Part shown: positions 16,848 to 27,386 of the stretch, in pieces
How positions within the stretch are numbered: position 1 is the stretch's first letter
Layout of the letters: each line of letters begins with the position of its first letter
Source: Candidatus Tepidifontimicrobium thermophilum
GTDB lineage: Bacteria; Sysuimicrobiota; Sysuimicrobiia; Sysuimicrobiales; Sysuimicrobiaceae
Reading direction: 5' to 3'
Assembly (NCBI GenBank): GCA_031296405.1
Contig: JAVKKH010000013.1
Location: 1-64,000, forward strand
DNA length: 64,000 nucleotides
Translations under genes and position numbers: made by a program
The notes under the pieces: generated by a model
Databases searched by the model: none
What the model saw: only the letters and a program-made list of their open reading frames with translations
What the model was told of the DNA's origin: nothing

Positions 16848-18261
16848 GAGGGAGGAGGCCCTGGACCGTCCAGAGATCGCACAGACCGCATCCAGCGACG
16901 CCGGGGTCCCGAGCGGTCTGCCCACCAGCCACGGAAAGTTGTTCGGGACAGACGGGATACGCGGGGTCGCCAACGACACCCTCAGGCCGGAGCTCGCGCT
17001 GGCGGTGGGCCGTGCCGCGGCTCGGGTCCTGGGCGGCGGGACCTTTCTGCTGGGCCGGGACACCCGCGTGTCCGGACCTATGCTGGAAGGCGCCCTGGTG
17101 GCTGGCCTGTGCTCCGCCGGAGCTCGCGTGCTGCGGGCAGGGATCCTGCCGACTCCGGCGGTAGCCTACCTGGTCGGGGAGGTTCGGGCCAACGCAGGAG
17201 TGGTGGTTTCCGCCTCACACAACCCCATCGAGGACAACGGGATCAAGTTCTTCGGGCCGGACGGCCGTAAGCTCCCGGACTCGGTGGAGGCGAGGGTGGA
17301 GGCCGTGCTGGCGCACGACGGCCCGCGGCCTACCGGGGTGGACGTGGGAGAAGTGGAGGACTTTCCGGAAGCCCAGGAGCTGTACCTGCGCCACCTCCTG
17401 CGCTACGGTCCGCCCGTCCGGGGGCTGCGGGTGGTGGTGGACTGCGCGTTCGGAGCCGCGTACCGACTGGCTCCCCGGCTGTGGGAGGCCCTGGGGGCCA
17501 GTGTGGTGGCGCTGCACGCGGAGCCCGACGGCTCCAAGATCAACGTGGGCTGTGGCTCCACCCACCCCGCAGTCCTCCAGCAGGCTGTGGTCCAGCACCG
17601 GGCCCACGTGGGGTTCGCGCACGACGGGGACGCGGACCGGGTGGTGGCGGTGGACGAGTCCGGCGCGGTGGTGGACGGAGACCTGATCCTCGCCGCGTGC
17701 GCCCGTCACCTGCACGCCCGGGGGCAACTGGACCCGCCGGTGGTGGTGGTCACCGTCATGACCAACCTGGGCGTCGAGCGCGCTCTTCAGGGAGAGGGAA
17801 TCCGGGTGGAGCGGGCGCCCGTGGGCGACCGGTACGTGCTGGAGCGCATGGAGGAGTTGGGCGCGGTCCTGGGCGGGGAGCAGAGCGGCCACGTGATCTT
17901 CCGCCACCTCGCCACCACGGGGGACGGGCTGCTCACGGCGCTGCAGCTCGTGCGGGTGATGCAAGAGTCCGGTCGGTCGCTGGCGGAACTCGTCGCCGGA
18001 ATCCCCCGCTATCCTCAGGTCCTCGTGAACGTGCCGGTCCGCTCCCGCCAGCGGCTGCTGCAGGATCCGGCGGTGCGCCAGCGTGTCGACCTGGCGCACC
18101 GGGCCCTGGGGAACGACGGGAGGGTGCTGGTGAGGGCGTCCGGAACGGAGCCGGTGGTGCGGGTGATGGTGGAGCACGAGGACGCGGACCGGGCCAGGAC
18201 GATGGCAGAGGAGCTGGCTGCATTCCTGCGGGACAAGGACCAGGGACCCGGTGGGCGGTGA
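16831..18261 (+). CDS. glmM: phosphoglucosamine mutase
   Basis: A phosphohexomutase of 466-476 residues converting GlcN-6-P to GlcN-1-P for peptidoglycan precursors. The N-terminus KLFGTDGIRGVAND, the phosphoserine loop VSASHNPIEDNG (Ser about 129), the metal loop DGDADR and the C-terminal phosphate site RASGTEP are intact. The start is uncertain. GTG at 16831 is the first in-frame common start but lies inside cdaR without a ribosome site. An in-frame CTG at 16861 has AGGAGGG seven bases upstream and gives a better length. It completes the cdaA-cdaR-glmM operon. Confidence 0.93.
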   Translation: MRPAGRREEALDRPEIAQTASSDAGVPSGLPTSHGKLFGTDGIRGVANDTLRPELALAVGRAAARVLGGGTFLLGRDTRVSGPMLEGALVAGLCSAGARVLRAGILPTPAVAYLVGEVRANAGVVVSASHNPIEDNGIKFFGPDGRKLPDSVEARVEAVLAHDGPRPTGVDVGEVEDFPEAQELYLRHLLRYGPPVRGLRVVVDCAFGAAYRLAPRLWEALGASVVALHAEPDGSKINVGCGSTHPAVLQQAVVQHRAHVGFAHDGDADRVVAVDESGAVVDGDLILAACARHLHARGQLDPPVVVVTVMTNLGVERALQGEGIRVERAPVGDRYVLERMEELGAVLGGEQSGHVIFRHLATTGDGLLTALQLVRVMQESGRSLAELVAGIPRYPQVLVNVPVRSRQRLLQDPAVRQRVDLAHRALGNDGRVLVRASGTEPVVRVMVEHEDADRARTMAEELAAFLRDKDQGPGGR

Positions 18262-18611
18262 GCAGGTCCGACGGTGACCGATCGGACGACCTGTGGCGGG
18301 CCTGGACCTTCACGTGGATGGTCTCCGTCGGGGTCGGGGGCGTCCTGCCGCCCCTGGGGCCCCACGGGTTCCAGCCCGGGGGCCCCGCCTACCACCTGGT
18401 GGGCTTCTCGGTGCTAACGGTTCTCCTGTCCCGGAGGATGCCAGCCGTTCGCGCGGCGGCCCTGGCGTGGCTGTACGGGCTCCTCATGGAGGGGGTGCAG
18501 AGCTTCCTGCCCTACCGCGGCGCGGAGCTGGGGGATCTGGCGGTGAACCTGGTGGCCGTGGCCCTGGGGATGGTGGCGGTAGCCGTTCGGGGGCTGGCAC
18601 CGGGTCGCTAG
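18258..18611 (+). CDS. VanZ-like membrane protein
   Basis: A 117-residue VanZ-family small membrane protein with about four hydrophobic segments. The family pattern is visible: a conserved His in HLVGFSVLTVLL, a middle segment ending in LYGLLMEGVQSFLPYRGAEL, and GDLAVNLVAVALGMV. The Glu-x-x-Q and Asp positions are typical. The GTG start overlaps the glmM stop by four bases, so it is translationally coupled to the c-di-AMP/amino-sugar operon. The function of VanZ-like proteins outside glycopeptide resistance is not known. Confidence 0.75.
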   Translation: MSRSDGDRSDDLWRAWTFTWMVSVGVGGVLPPLGPHGFQPGGPAYHLVGFSVLTVLLSRRMPAVRAAALAWLYGLLMEGVQSFLPYRGAELGDLAVNLVAVALGMVAVAVRGLAPGR

Positions 18612-18704
18612 GGTGGCTGCGACAGGCTGACCGTGGTGCACTGCGTTAGCCCTGCGGTCGCGCGGATCCACCGTTCGGAGGGTGTGAATCCGCCGACCGG
18701 CCGG

Positions 18705-18733
18705 TTGCGCGGTAGCCCGGGGTCTGGTACACA
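18705..18733 (+). promoter_or_regulatory. possible promoter for ribozyme-fbp-glmS transcript
   Basis: A weak sigma70-like pair, TTGCGC (18705-18710) and TACACA (18728-18733) with 17-bp spacing, lies about 50 bp before the ribozyme cleavage site. Placement is sensible but the match is modest. Confidence 0.35.
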
Positions 18734-18779
18734 ACAGGCAGGGCTTGTCAGGGAGGTGAGAGGGGAACAGTTGGGTTGC

Positions 18780-18960
18780 AGCGCCAGGACCCGCAGCCTG
18801 TGTGGGCTGCGGGTTGACGAGGCGGGGGATCTCGACGGGAAGCTCTGGCTTCCTGCTCGGCGGGTGACCCCAGGCCCACCGGCGGGCCTCCGGAAACCCA
18901 TCCGGTGCGCAAAAGGTAGCTGACAAAGCCCGGGGGCGACCCCGGGACAAAAGGCTGCCG
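18780..18960 (+). ncRNA. glmS ribozyme: glmS self-cleaving ribozyme
   Basis: The core of the GlcN6P-activated ribozyme is clear. The cleavage site should be A18780|G18781, with GCGCCAGGAC at the 5' end. P1 is CCGCAGCC/GGCTGCGG. The conserved GTTGACGAGGCGGGGGATC core is followed by a P2a hairpin and the conserved CTCGGCGGGTGACCCC. Peripheral hairpins follow: AGGCCC/GGGCCT, CCGGA/TCCGG, and P4 GGTAGC/GCTGCC enclosing CCCGGGG-GCGA-CCCCGGG. Normally this ribozyme sits in the 5' leader of glmS. Here it sits in front of the FBP aldolase/phosphatase gene, with glmS second. Cleavage at high GlcN6P should lower expression of the whole transcript. Confidence 0.93.
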
Positions 18961-19044
18961 GCCGGCGCCGTCCTGAGCTGACCGTCGCGCTGGGCGTCCC
19001 ACCTGAGCGCGAGGGTCCCACGAGAAAGTCAACCGACCCCCGGC

Positions 19045-19059
19045 CCCGCTTTTTGCGGG
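19045..19059 (+). other. small leader hairpin before fbp
   Basis: CCCGC-TTTTT-GCGGG forms a five-base-pair hairpin in the leader between the ribozyme and the fbp start. The U run is in the loop, so it is not an intrinsic terminator. It may help processing or stability of the cleaved mRNA. Apart from this hairpin I see nothing recognisable in 18961-19097. Confidence 0.4.
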
Positions 19060-19097
19060 CTGACAGGAAATCCGTGTGCGCGAAAGGAGGGGAGCGT

Positions 19098-20228
19098 ATG
19101 CGCACCACCCTGAGCGTGATCAAGGCCGACATCGGCAGCGTGGGCGGACACACCCTGCCCAGCCAGCGGGTCCTAGAAGTGGTGCGGGAGCGTGTGTTTG
19201 CCGAGCGCGGCAAGCTGCTGGTAGACGCTTACGTGGCCCACACGGGGGATGACGTCTGCCTGATCCTGTCCCACCACCACGGGGTGGGACATCCGGACGT
19301 GCACGCCCTCGCCTGGGAGGCGTTCCGGGCAGGCGCGGAGGTGGCCAAACGGCAGGGGCTGTACGGCGCGGGCCAGGACTTGCTGAAGGACGCCTTTTCG
19401 GGCAACGTACGGGGCCTGGGGCCCGCCGCGGCGGAGATGGAGTTCGAAGAGCGCCCCAACGAAGCCGTGGTGGTATTCGCCGCGGACAAGACCGAGCCCG
19501 GCGCCTTCAACCTGCCCCTGTACCTCGCCTTCGCGGATCCCATGTACTCCTCCGGCCTGCTGCTGTCCCCGGACCTCCACCAGGGCTTCCGGTTCCGCAT
19601 CATGGACGTGGACTACACGGAGGGGGACCGGACCATCACCCTGGACGCGCCCGAGCGCCTGTACGACATCGCGGCGCTGCTCCGGGACACCCACCGCTAC
19701 GTCATCGAGTCCATCTGGTCCCGGAAGTACCCGCAGGAGCAGGCGGCCGCGGTGTCCACCACCCGGCTGCGCAACATCGCGGGCCGGTACGTGGGCAAGG
19801 ACGACCCCGTGGCGGTGGTCCGGGTGCAGAAGATCTTCCCGGCCACGGAGGAGTTCGGGCCACCCTTCGCCGTGGTGCCCTTCGTGGCCGGGGACACCCG
19901 CGGCAGCCACAACCTGCCGCTGATGCCGGTGCCCATCAACACCCCTGCCAGCACCTTCTTCTGCGTGCCCATGGTCTCGGGCCTCGCCTTCTCCGTACAC
20001 GAGGGGAAGTTCACCGAGCCGACGGACCTGTTCGCGGACCCCTTCTGGGCCCACGTGCGCGACCGCGCGGCGGCCAAGGCCCTGGAGATGCGCCGGCAGG
20101 GATTCTTCGGGCCGGCCATGCTGCCCATGTCGGAGCTGGAGTACGGAGGGATCGTGGCGCGTCTGGAGGCGCTGGAGAAGGAGTTCGTGGTGAGCCGCGA
20201 GGCGGAGCCCGCAGCCGCCGGCCAGTAG
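19098..20228 (+). CDS. fbp: fructose-1,6-bisphosphate aldolase/phosphatase (archaeal type)
   Basis: A 376-residue bifunctional FBP aldolase/phosphatase (class V FBPase). It condenses DHAP and GAP and dephosphorylates the product to fructose-6-phosphate, making gluconeogenesis one-way. Seen are the N-terminal TLSVIKADIGSVGGHTLPS with metal-binding Asp, LILSHHHGVG, the aldolase residues Tyr231 and Lys234 in RYVGKDDP (matching Y229/K232 of archaeal enzymes), and GDTRGSHNLPLMPV. ATG at 19098 follows AAAGGAGGGG. It lies between the glmS ribozyme and glmS, so its product F6P is made next to the enzyme that uses it. The family is common in archaea and deep-branching thermophilic bacteria. Confidence 0.95.
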   Translation: MRTTLSVIKADIGSVGGHTLPSQRVLEVVRERVFAERGKLLVDAYVAHTGDDVCLILSHHHGVGHPDVHALAWEAFRAGAEVAKRQGLYGAGQDLLKDAFSGNVRGLGPAAAEMEFEERPNEAVVVFAADKTEPGAFNLPLYLAFADPMYSSGLLLSPDLHQGFRFRIMDVDYTEGDRTITLDAPERLYDIAALLRDTHRYVIESIWSRKYPQEQAAAVSTTRLRNIAGRYVGKDDPVAVVRVQKIFPATEEFGPPFAVVPFVAGDTRGSHNLPLMPVPINTPASTFFCVPMVSGLAFSVHEGKFTEPTDLFADPFWAHVRDRAAAKALEMRRQGFFGPAMLPMSELEYGGIVARLEALEKEFVVSREAEPAAAGQ

Positions 20229-20239
20229 GCCGCGGCTAC

Positions 20240-20270
20240 GAGACCGGTTGCCCCGGCGGCCGTCGGTCTC
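20240..20270 (+). other. intercistronic hairpin between fbp and glmS
   Basis: GAGACCG (20240-20246) and CGGTCTC (20264-20270) form a perfect seven-base-pair stem in the 58-bp gap before glmS. There is no U tract. It may tune the relative expression of the two cistrons. Confidence 0.4.
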
Positions 20271-20286
20271 GGGGCGGGAGGCGTCT

Positions 20287-22113
<1,827 letters not shown>

Positions 22114-22153
22114 CGGGAATCCCAGAAGCCCGCGCCGAACCGTACCCTCTCGG

Positions 22154-22342
22154 ATGGACGGGCCGGGCTACCGCGTGGACCCTGCACTTCTGGAGCTGCT
22201 GGCCTGCCCCGCCTGCCACGGTGGGCTGCGGCAGGAGCAGGACCGCCTGGCGTGTGCGCGCTGCGGCCGCCGCTACCCCATCCGGGACGGCATTCCGGTC
22301 CTGCTGGTGGAGGAGGCGGAGGGTCCGGAGGGGGTAGCGTAG
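22154..22342 (+). CDS. Trm112-family zinc-ribbon protein
   Basis: A 62-residue Trm112/UPF0434-like protein. LLELLACPACHGGL and CARCGRRYPIRDGIPVLLVEEA give the two CxxC knuckles and the conserved IRDGIPVLL tail. Bacterial members are of unclear function; some associate with methyltransferases or lipid A genes. ATG at 22154 has no strong ribosome site. It ends directly at the acpS start and is probably cotranscribed with acpS-nnr-alr. Confidence 0.8.
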   Translation: MDGPGYRVDPALLELLACPACHGGLRQEQDRLACARCGRRYPIRDGIPVLLVEEAEGPEGVA

Positions 22343-22735
22343 GTGGTGCTGGGCGTCGGGGTGGACGCGGTGGAGGTGGCACGCATCCGGCGGGCGGTGG
22401 ACCGCTGGGGCGAGAGCTTCCTGAACCGGGTGTACACGCCCGTGGAGCTGGCGCGGGCGTCGGGCCGAGACGGCCCCGCGCGCCTGGCGGTTCGGTTCGC
22501 CGCCAAGGAGGCGGTCATGAAGGCCCTGGGCTACGGGTGGGGCCGGGTCCGGTTCCGGGACATCGAGGTCACCCGCGACCCGGGGGGCCGGCCACAGGCC
22601 AGGCTGTACGGCGCGGCGGCCCGGCTGGCAGAGCAGGCAGGCGTGGTGGCCGTACACCTGTCTCTGTCCCACACCCGCGGCTACGCGGTCGCTGTGGCGG
22701 TGGCGGAGGGGCGGCGTGAAGCTGGTGACCGCTAG
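22343..22735 (+). CDS. acpS: holo-[acyl-carrier-protein] synthase
   Basis: A 130-residue AcpS that transfers phosphopantetheine from CoA to acyl carrier protein. It has GVGVDAVEVARIRRAV with the metal-binding Asp, VRFAAKEAVMKALG with Glu and Lys, and HLSLSHTRGYAVAVAV. GTG at 22343 or 22346 may serve as start. It overlaps the following nnr gene by 20 bp. The order acpS-nnr-alr is the Firmicutes arrangement. Confidence 0.93.
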   Translation: MVLGVGVDAVEVARIRRAVDRWGESFLNRVYTPVELARASGRDGPARLAVRFAAKEAVMKALGYGWGRVRFRDIEVTRDPGGRPQARLYGAAARLAEQAGVVAVHLSLSHTRGYAVAVAVAEGRREAGDR

Positions 22736-24311
22736 CGAGATGCGGGAGCTGGAACGGCGGGCCGCGGACGAAGCGGGGCTGCCCACGCTGGTGTTGATGG
22801 AGCACGCGGGCCGCGCGGTGGCCCAGGTGACCTGGAAGCTTCTGCGGGAGCGGGGCGGGAACAGGGTCGTGGTGGTGTGCGGGAAGGGGAACAACGGAGG
22901 GGACGGCCTGTGCGCATCCCGCCACCTGGCCAACGCAGGGCTGTCGGTGCGGGTGTACCTGCTGGCCCGCGACCAGGACCTGGAGGGGGACGCGGCCACA
23001 AACCTGCGGGCGCTCCGCGCTGGGGGCGTCGAGGTGGACAACGTGGTGGGCGCGGTGGACACGGCCCTTCGCGCTGTGGGAGTGGGTGCGGACGTCATCG
23101 TAGACGCCATCTTCGGCACGGGTTTCCGCGGCAGCCCCATGGGCCTGGCGGCCCGTGCCATCGAGGCCATCAACGACAGCCGGCTGCCCGTGGTGGCAGT
23201 GGACGTGCCTTCTGGCCTGGACGCGGACACGGGCAGGGTGGAAGGCCCGTGCGTGCGGGCACAGGTCACGGTGACCATGGGCCTGCCCAAGGTGGGCCTC
23301 TTGCTGTACCCGGGTGCGGCGTACTGCGGGCAGGTGGTGGTGGCGGACCTGGGGCTCCCACGGCGCCTCGTCCTGGAGGGCTCCCTGCTCCCCACGGAAG
23401 TGGCCACCGCAGCGCAGGTGGCCAGGTTGCTGCCCCCCCGGGCGCCGGAGACCCACAAGGGCACCTACGGGCGGGTGCTGGTGGTGGCGGGTTCTTCCCG
23501 GTTCCCCGGTGCACCCAAGTTGGCCGCCCTGGGCGCGCTGCGGTGCGGCGCAGGGTTGGTGCGGCTGCTGGTACCGAGCTGCATCTTCCCCGCCGTGGCC
23601 GCCTCCGCCCTGGAGTTCATGCCCGCAGGTCTGCCGGACGCAGAAGGCGCCGTGGATCCCTCGGCCCTAGACCTCGTCATGGAATATGCCCAGGACGCAG
23701 ACGTGGTCGCCCTGGGGCCTGGCCTCACCACGGCGGAAGGGGTGAACCGGGTCGTCCGGGGCGTGCTGGAGACCTGCGACCGCCCCCTGGTGCTGGACGC
23801 CGACGCCCTCAACGTCCTGCGCGGCCACCACAGTGTCCTGCGCGCGGCCCGTGCGCCCGTGGTGATCACCCCGCACCCGGGAGAGCTGGGACGGCTCCTG
23901 GGTATTTCCACCTCCGAGGTGCAGCGCGCGCGCCTGGAGGTGGCGAGGTCCGCGGCCCGCCTTACGGGCGCGGTGACCCTGCTGAAGGGGGCTCGCACCG
24001 TGGTGGCATCCCCCGAGGGACGAGTGGTGGTGAATCCCACCGGCAACCCCGGGATGGCCTCCGGAGGAATGGGAGACGTGCTCACGGGCGCGGTGGCCGC
24101 TCTGCTGGGCCAGGGTCTGGTGCCGTTCGACGCCGCGTGGGTGGCCGCCTACCTGCATGGCCTTGCGGCGGACCTCCTGGCGGAGGAGTGGGGGGACCGG
24201 GGGTTGCTGGCCCACGACGTGGCGGAGCGGATCCCCGAGGCCATCTACCGGGTCCGCACCGGACAGGCCAGGGAACCGTTTAGCTACCTCCATGCGGCCA
24301 GCGTGGGTTGA
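22716..24311 (+). CDS. nnr: bifunctional NAD(P)H-hydrate epimerase/dehydratase
   Basis: A 531-residue fusion that repairs hydrated NAD(P)H. The N-terminal YjeF epimerase domain has GKGNNGGDG near residue 57, IFGTGFRG and AVDVPSGLDADTG. The C-terminal ADP-dependent dehydratase domain has GTYGRVLVVAGS, VVITPHPGELGRLLG and the nucleotide motif MASGGMGDVLTG. GTG at 22716 has GGAGGGG upstream and overlaps acpS; the gene overlaps alr by 20 bp at its 3' end. Confidence 0.95.
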   Translation: MKLVTASEMRELERRAADEAGLPTLVLMEHAGRAVAQVTWKLLRERGGNRVVVVCGKGNNGGDGLCASRHLANAGLSVRVYLLARDQDLEGDAATNLRALRAGGVEVDNVVGAVDTALRAVGVGADVIVDAIFGTGFRGSPMGLAARAIEAINDSRLPVVAVDVPSGLDADTGRVEGPCVRAQVTVTMGLPKVGLLLYPGAAYCGQVVVADLGLPRRLVLEGSLLPTEVATAAQVARLLPPRAPETHKGTYGRVLVVAGSSRFPGAPKLAALGALRCGAGLVRLLVPSCIFPAVAASALEFMPAGLPDAEGAVDPSALDLVMEYAQDADVVALGPGLTTAEGVNRVVRGVLETCDRPLVLDADALNVLRGHHSVLRAARAPVVITPHPGELGRLLGISTSEVQRARLEVARSAARLTGAVTLLKGARTVVASPEGRVVVNPTGNPGMASGGMGDVLTGAVAALLGQGLVPFDAAWVAAYLHGLAADLLAEEWGDRGLLAHDVAERIPEAIYRVRTGQAREPFSYLHAASVG

Positions 24312-25392
24312 GGTCGACCTGGACTCCGTCCGGTCCAACGTGCGCGCCACCCTGGGGGTGCTCCGCCGGTCCACTCAGCTGCTGGCCGTGGTCAAGGCGG
24401 ACGCGTACGGACACGGTGCCGTGCCCGTGGCCCGGGCGGCGGTGGAGGCGGGCGCCACGTGGCTGGGCGTGGCGCTGGCGGAGGAGGCCGTGCACCTGCG
24501 CGCCGCGGGGCTTCAGGTACCTGTGCTGGTTTTCGGCTACAGCTCGCCTGAAGCCGTCGTGGAAGGGGCCAGCCAGCGGGTGTCCTTCACGGTGTTCTCC
24601 GCCCAAAGCCTACAGGCTGCGGTGGAGGCCAGCGCCCGGTCCCCGGTGGGCGTGGCTGTCCACCTGAAGGTGGACACGGGCATGACGCGGGTCGGGTTCC
24701 CGCCGGAGGAAGCCGCCGAGGTGGCGGACCGGATCGCCCGCACACCCGGACTGCACCTGGAGGGCGTGTACACCCACTTCGCGTGCGCGGACACGGACCA
24801 GAGCTTCACCGTCTCCCAGCTACGGCGGTTCCTGGCGGTAGTGGAGGCCCTCCGGGCCCGGGGACACCACGTGCCGTTCGTGCACGCGGCCAACAGCGCG
24901 GCCACCTTCACGCTGCCAGCCAGCCACCTGGACCTGGTACGGGTCGGCATCGCCCTGTACGGTCTCTCCCCGGGCGTACCCGCCCCTGAGCTGCGGCCGG
25001 CGATGCGGGTGGTGGCCCGGGCGGTGCAGGTGCGCCGCGTGCCCGAGGGGACACCCGTGAGCTACGGCGCCAGCTACCGGACCCCGCGGCCGGCCACCAT
25101 CGTGACGGTCCCGGTAGGCTACGGGGACGGGATCCCCCGCAACCTCTCCAACCGAGGGTTCGCCAGCCTGCGGGGACACCGGGTGCGGTACGCGGGAGCC
25201 GTGTGCATGGATTTCCTCATGCTGGACGCGGGCGACCTGGAGGTCGAGGAAGGAGAAGAGGTGGAGCTGGTAGGCCCCGCGGCCCCTGCGGAGGAGCTGG
25301 CTTCCCTGTGCGGGACCATCCCGTACGAGATCGTCACGCGCCTGGGCCCGCGCCTGCCGCGGGTCTACAGAGGAGCGTCCCCGCGGGTCTGA
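24292..25392 (+). CDS. alr: alanine racemase
   Basis: A 366-residue PLP enzyme making D-alanine for peptidoglycan. The PLP lysine is Lys35 in AVVKADAYGHGA. The second catalytic base is the Tyr in VSYGASYRTP. The substrate loop GAVCMDFLMLDAGD is present; here Phe replaces the more usual Gln of CMDQ. ATG at 24292 is internal to the end of nnr. The stop shares a base with the next start (TGATG). Confidence 0.95.
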   Translation: MRPAWVEVDLDSVRSNVRATLGVLRRSTQLLAVVKADAYGHGAVPVARAAVEAGATWLGVALAEEAVHLRAAGLQVPVLVFGYSSPEAVVEGASQRVSFTVFSAQSLQAAVEASARSPVGVAVHLKVDTGMTRVGFPPEEAAEVADRIARTPGLHLEGVYTHFACADTDQSFTVSQLRRFLAVVEALRARGHHVPFVHAANSAATFTLPASHLDLVRVGIALYGLSPGVPAPELRPAMRVVARAVQVRRVPEGTPVSYGASYRTPRPATIVTVPVGYGDGIPRNLSNRGFASLRGHRVRYAGAVCMDFLMLDAGDLEVEEGEEVELVGPAAPAEELASLCGTIPYEIVTRLGPRLPRVYRGASPRV

Positions 25393-26912
25393 TGGACGTT
25401 TTGCCCTTCGGATCGCGGGCCCTCCTGGTGCGGCTGGGCACCGCAGTGGACCCCAGGCTGCTGGCCCAGGTGCTGCACGTGGACCGGTGGCTGCGGAAGG
25501 TTCCCGGAGTGGTGGAGACGGTGCCTGCCTACGCGTCCCTGCTGGTGCACTTCGACCCCCAGACGGTGGACGCGGAGGCGCTGGCGGAACGGGCACGCCA
25601 GGCTCCCGACAGCCCGGAGGCCCCGCTGGAAGGACGGCCGCACGAGGTGCCCGTGGTGTACGGGGGCGAGTTCGGCCCGGACTTGGCGGAGGTAGCCCGG
25701 TGGGCGGGACTCTCGGAGCGGGAGGTGGTGGAGCTGCACACGGGGACCGAGTACCTAGTCTACATGCTGGGCTTCTCGCCCGGCTTCCCGTACATGGGAA
25801 CGGTCCCTCAGCGCATCGCGGTCCCCCGGTTGCCCCAGCCGAGGCCCAGGGTTCCGTCCGGGTCGGTCGCGGTGGCAGGCCGGCAGACGGGCATCTACCC
25901 GTCTCCGAGCCCCGGCGGCTGGCGGATCCTCGGCCGCACGCCCTTGCAGGTGTTCGACCCCGCACGCCGACCACCCGCGCTGTTCGAGGTGGGAGACCGG
26001 GTGCGCTTCGTGGCCGTGGAGGAGGCGGACTGGCAGGCGGCCCCTCCCGTGCGGGAAAGGGAACCGGACGGCGTACCGGCCTTTGTGGTGCTGGATGGCG
26101 GCCTGCTGTGCAGCGTCCAGGACCTGGGCAGGTTCGGCTACAGACGCTTTGGGGTGCCGGTTTCAGGCGCCATGGACCCCGAAGCGTTGCGGCAGGCAAA
26201 CGCCGCGGTCGGAAACGCGCCGGAGTGTGCCGGACTGGAGTTCACCTGGCCTGGTCCGGCCCTGGAGGCGCTGGTGGACGTGGAGGTGGCCCTGGCGGGC
26301 GCGGACTTCGGCGCGGAGGTGGACCGTTCCCCTGTGCCCCTGGGCGAGGCCGTGAGGGTCCGCCGGGGCCAGGTCCTGCGTTTCCGCACGCCCCGGTGGG
26401 GTAGCTGGTGCTACCTGGCGGTGGCGGGCGGCGTGCAGGCCCCGGAAGTCCTCGGGAGCCGCAGCACGCACGTGCCGTCGGGGTTGGGCGGGAAGGTGTT
26501 GCGCCGCGGAGACCTGGTGCGTCGGGCCCGCAGGATCCCGGGCGTAACCAAGCCAGCTGCACCCAGGGGCTCCGGGCCCCTGAGGGTCGTTGCGGGTCCT
26601 CACCTCGCGGCCTTCGAGCCAGGGGCCCTGGACCGCTTCCTGGCCGACGAGTACGTGGTCACCGCCCGCAGCGACCGTTCCGGCTACCGACTGGAGGGCC
26701 CACGAGTTGCCCACGCGGGTGCCGGCGAGATCCTGTCGGAGGGGATGGTGGTGGGTGCGGTGCAGGTCCCGCCGTCCGGGCAGCCCATCGTGCTCATGCC
26801 GGACGGCCCCACCACAGGCGGCTACCCGGTCCTGGCGGTGGTGGTGGAGGAAGACCTTCCCCGGCTGGCCCAGAAGCGTCCTGGGGAACGCGTGCGTTTT
26901 CAGCTGGCCTAG
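25392..26912 (+). CDS. pxpBC: fused 5-oxoprolinase subunits PxpB-PxpC (KipI-KipA)
   Basis: A 506-residue fusion of the two ATP-dependent 5-oxoprolinase subunits, which cleave pyroglutamate to glutamate. The PxpB/allophanate hydrolase subunit 1 part (about 1-215) shows GFSPGFPYMG, RVPSGSVAVAGRQTGIYP and SPGGWRILGRT. The PxpC part (about 228-506) shows VQDLGRFGYRRFGVPVSGAMD, here given as two conserved blocks, and ILSEGMVVGAVQVPPSGQPI. The third subunit PxpA (LamB/YcsF) is not in the window. ATG at 25392 overlaps the alr stop, so it is translationally coupled to alr. Confidence 0.9.
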   Translation: MDVLPFGSRALLVRLGTAVDPRLLAQVLHVDRWLRKVPGVVETVPAYASLLVHFDPQTVDAEALAERARQAPDSPEAPLEGRPHEVPVVYGGEFGPDLAEVARWAGLSEREVVELHTGTEYLVYMLGFSPGFPYMGTVPQRIAVPRLPQPRPRVPSGSVAVAGRQTGIYPSPSPGGWRILGRTPLQVFDPARRPPALFEVGDRVRFVAVEEADWQAAPPVREREPDGVPAFVVLDGGLLCSVQDLGRFGYRRFGVPVSGAMDPEALRQANAAVGNAPECAGLEFTWPGPALEALVDVEVALAGADFGAEVDRSPVPLGEAVRVRRGQVLRFRTPRWGSWCYLAVAGGVQAPEVLGSRSTHVPSGLGGKVLRRGDLVRRARRIPGVTKPAAPRGSGPLRVVAGPHLAAFEPGALDRFLADEYVVTARSDRSGYRLEGPRVAHAGAGEILSEGMVVGAVQVPPSGQPIVLMPDGPTTGGYPVLAVVVEEDLPRLAQKRPGERVRFQLA

Positions 26913-26954
26913 GGCCTCACGACCTCAGGACCGCTCCAGCGGCTCGTAGCCCGC

Positions 26955-27386
26955 TCAGCCTCCAGCCGGAAGGCCCCTGAAGACTGCCTCCGTCCAGCTC
27001 ACCACCCGTTCCGCGTCCGCCAGGGCCCGCTCCGCGTCGGACTCCCCGTACAGGTCCTGCGGCGGCGTGTCCGTTTCCTCGTCCCCATAAAAGGCGAGCT
27101 CGCGCTCCCGCGCCAGGCGTCGGGAGATGGCGGCGAGTTCGGTGACCTCCTGCCTCAGTCGGTCTGGGAAACGGGCCGCGTGGGCGCGGAGGGTGGCTCC
27201 CACGTCGTGCAGTCGGGGGACTTCCACCCCGGCGGCGCGCAACGCCGCCTTCAGGCAGAGTTCCACGACCTCCTGACAGCGGCGGACCACTAGGTTCCAG
27301 GCTCCCCGCTGCCGCAGGGAGCGCGCCTCCTCCAGAACCACCGTGGCCTGGTTCAGGAGGGCGCGCGCCGCGGTCCGATTGGTCAC
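26955..27386 (-). CDS. HEPN-domain protein
   Basis: A 143-residue all-helical HEPN protein. It has the typical helix NLVVRRCQEVVELCLKAALR, then RLHDVGATL, and a C-terminal SDAERALADAERVVSWTEAV. HEPN proteins beside a minimal nucleotidyltransferase usually act as a toxin and antitoxin pair, often an RNase silenced by AMPylation. The canonical R-x4-6-H RNase motif of HepT is not clear here, so catalytic activity is uncertain. It overlaps the upstream nucleotidyltransferase by four bases and is convergent with pxpBC. Confidence 0.8.
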   Translation of the reverse strand: MTNRTAARALLNQATVVLEEARSLRQRGAWNLVVRRCQEVVELCLKAALRAAGVEVPRLHDVGATLRAHAARFPDRLRQEVTELAAISRRLARERELAFYGDEETDTPPQDLYGESDAERALADAERVVSWTEAVFRGLPAGG

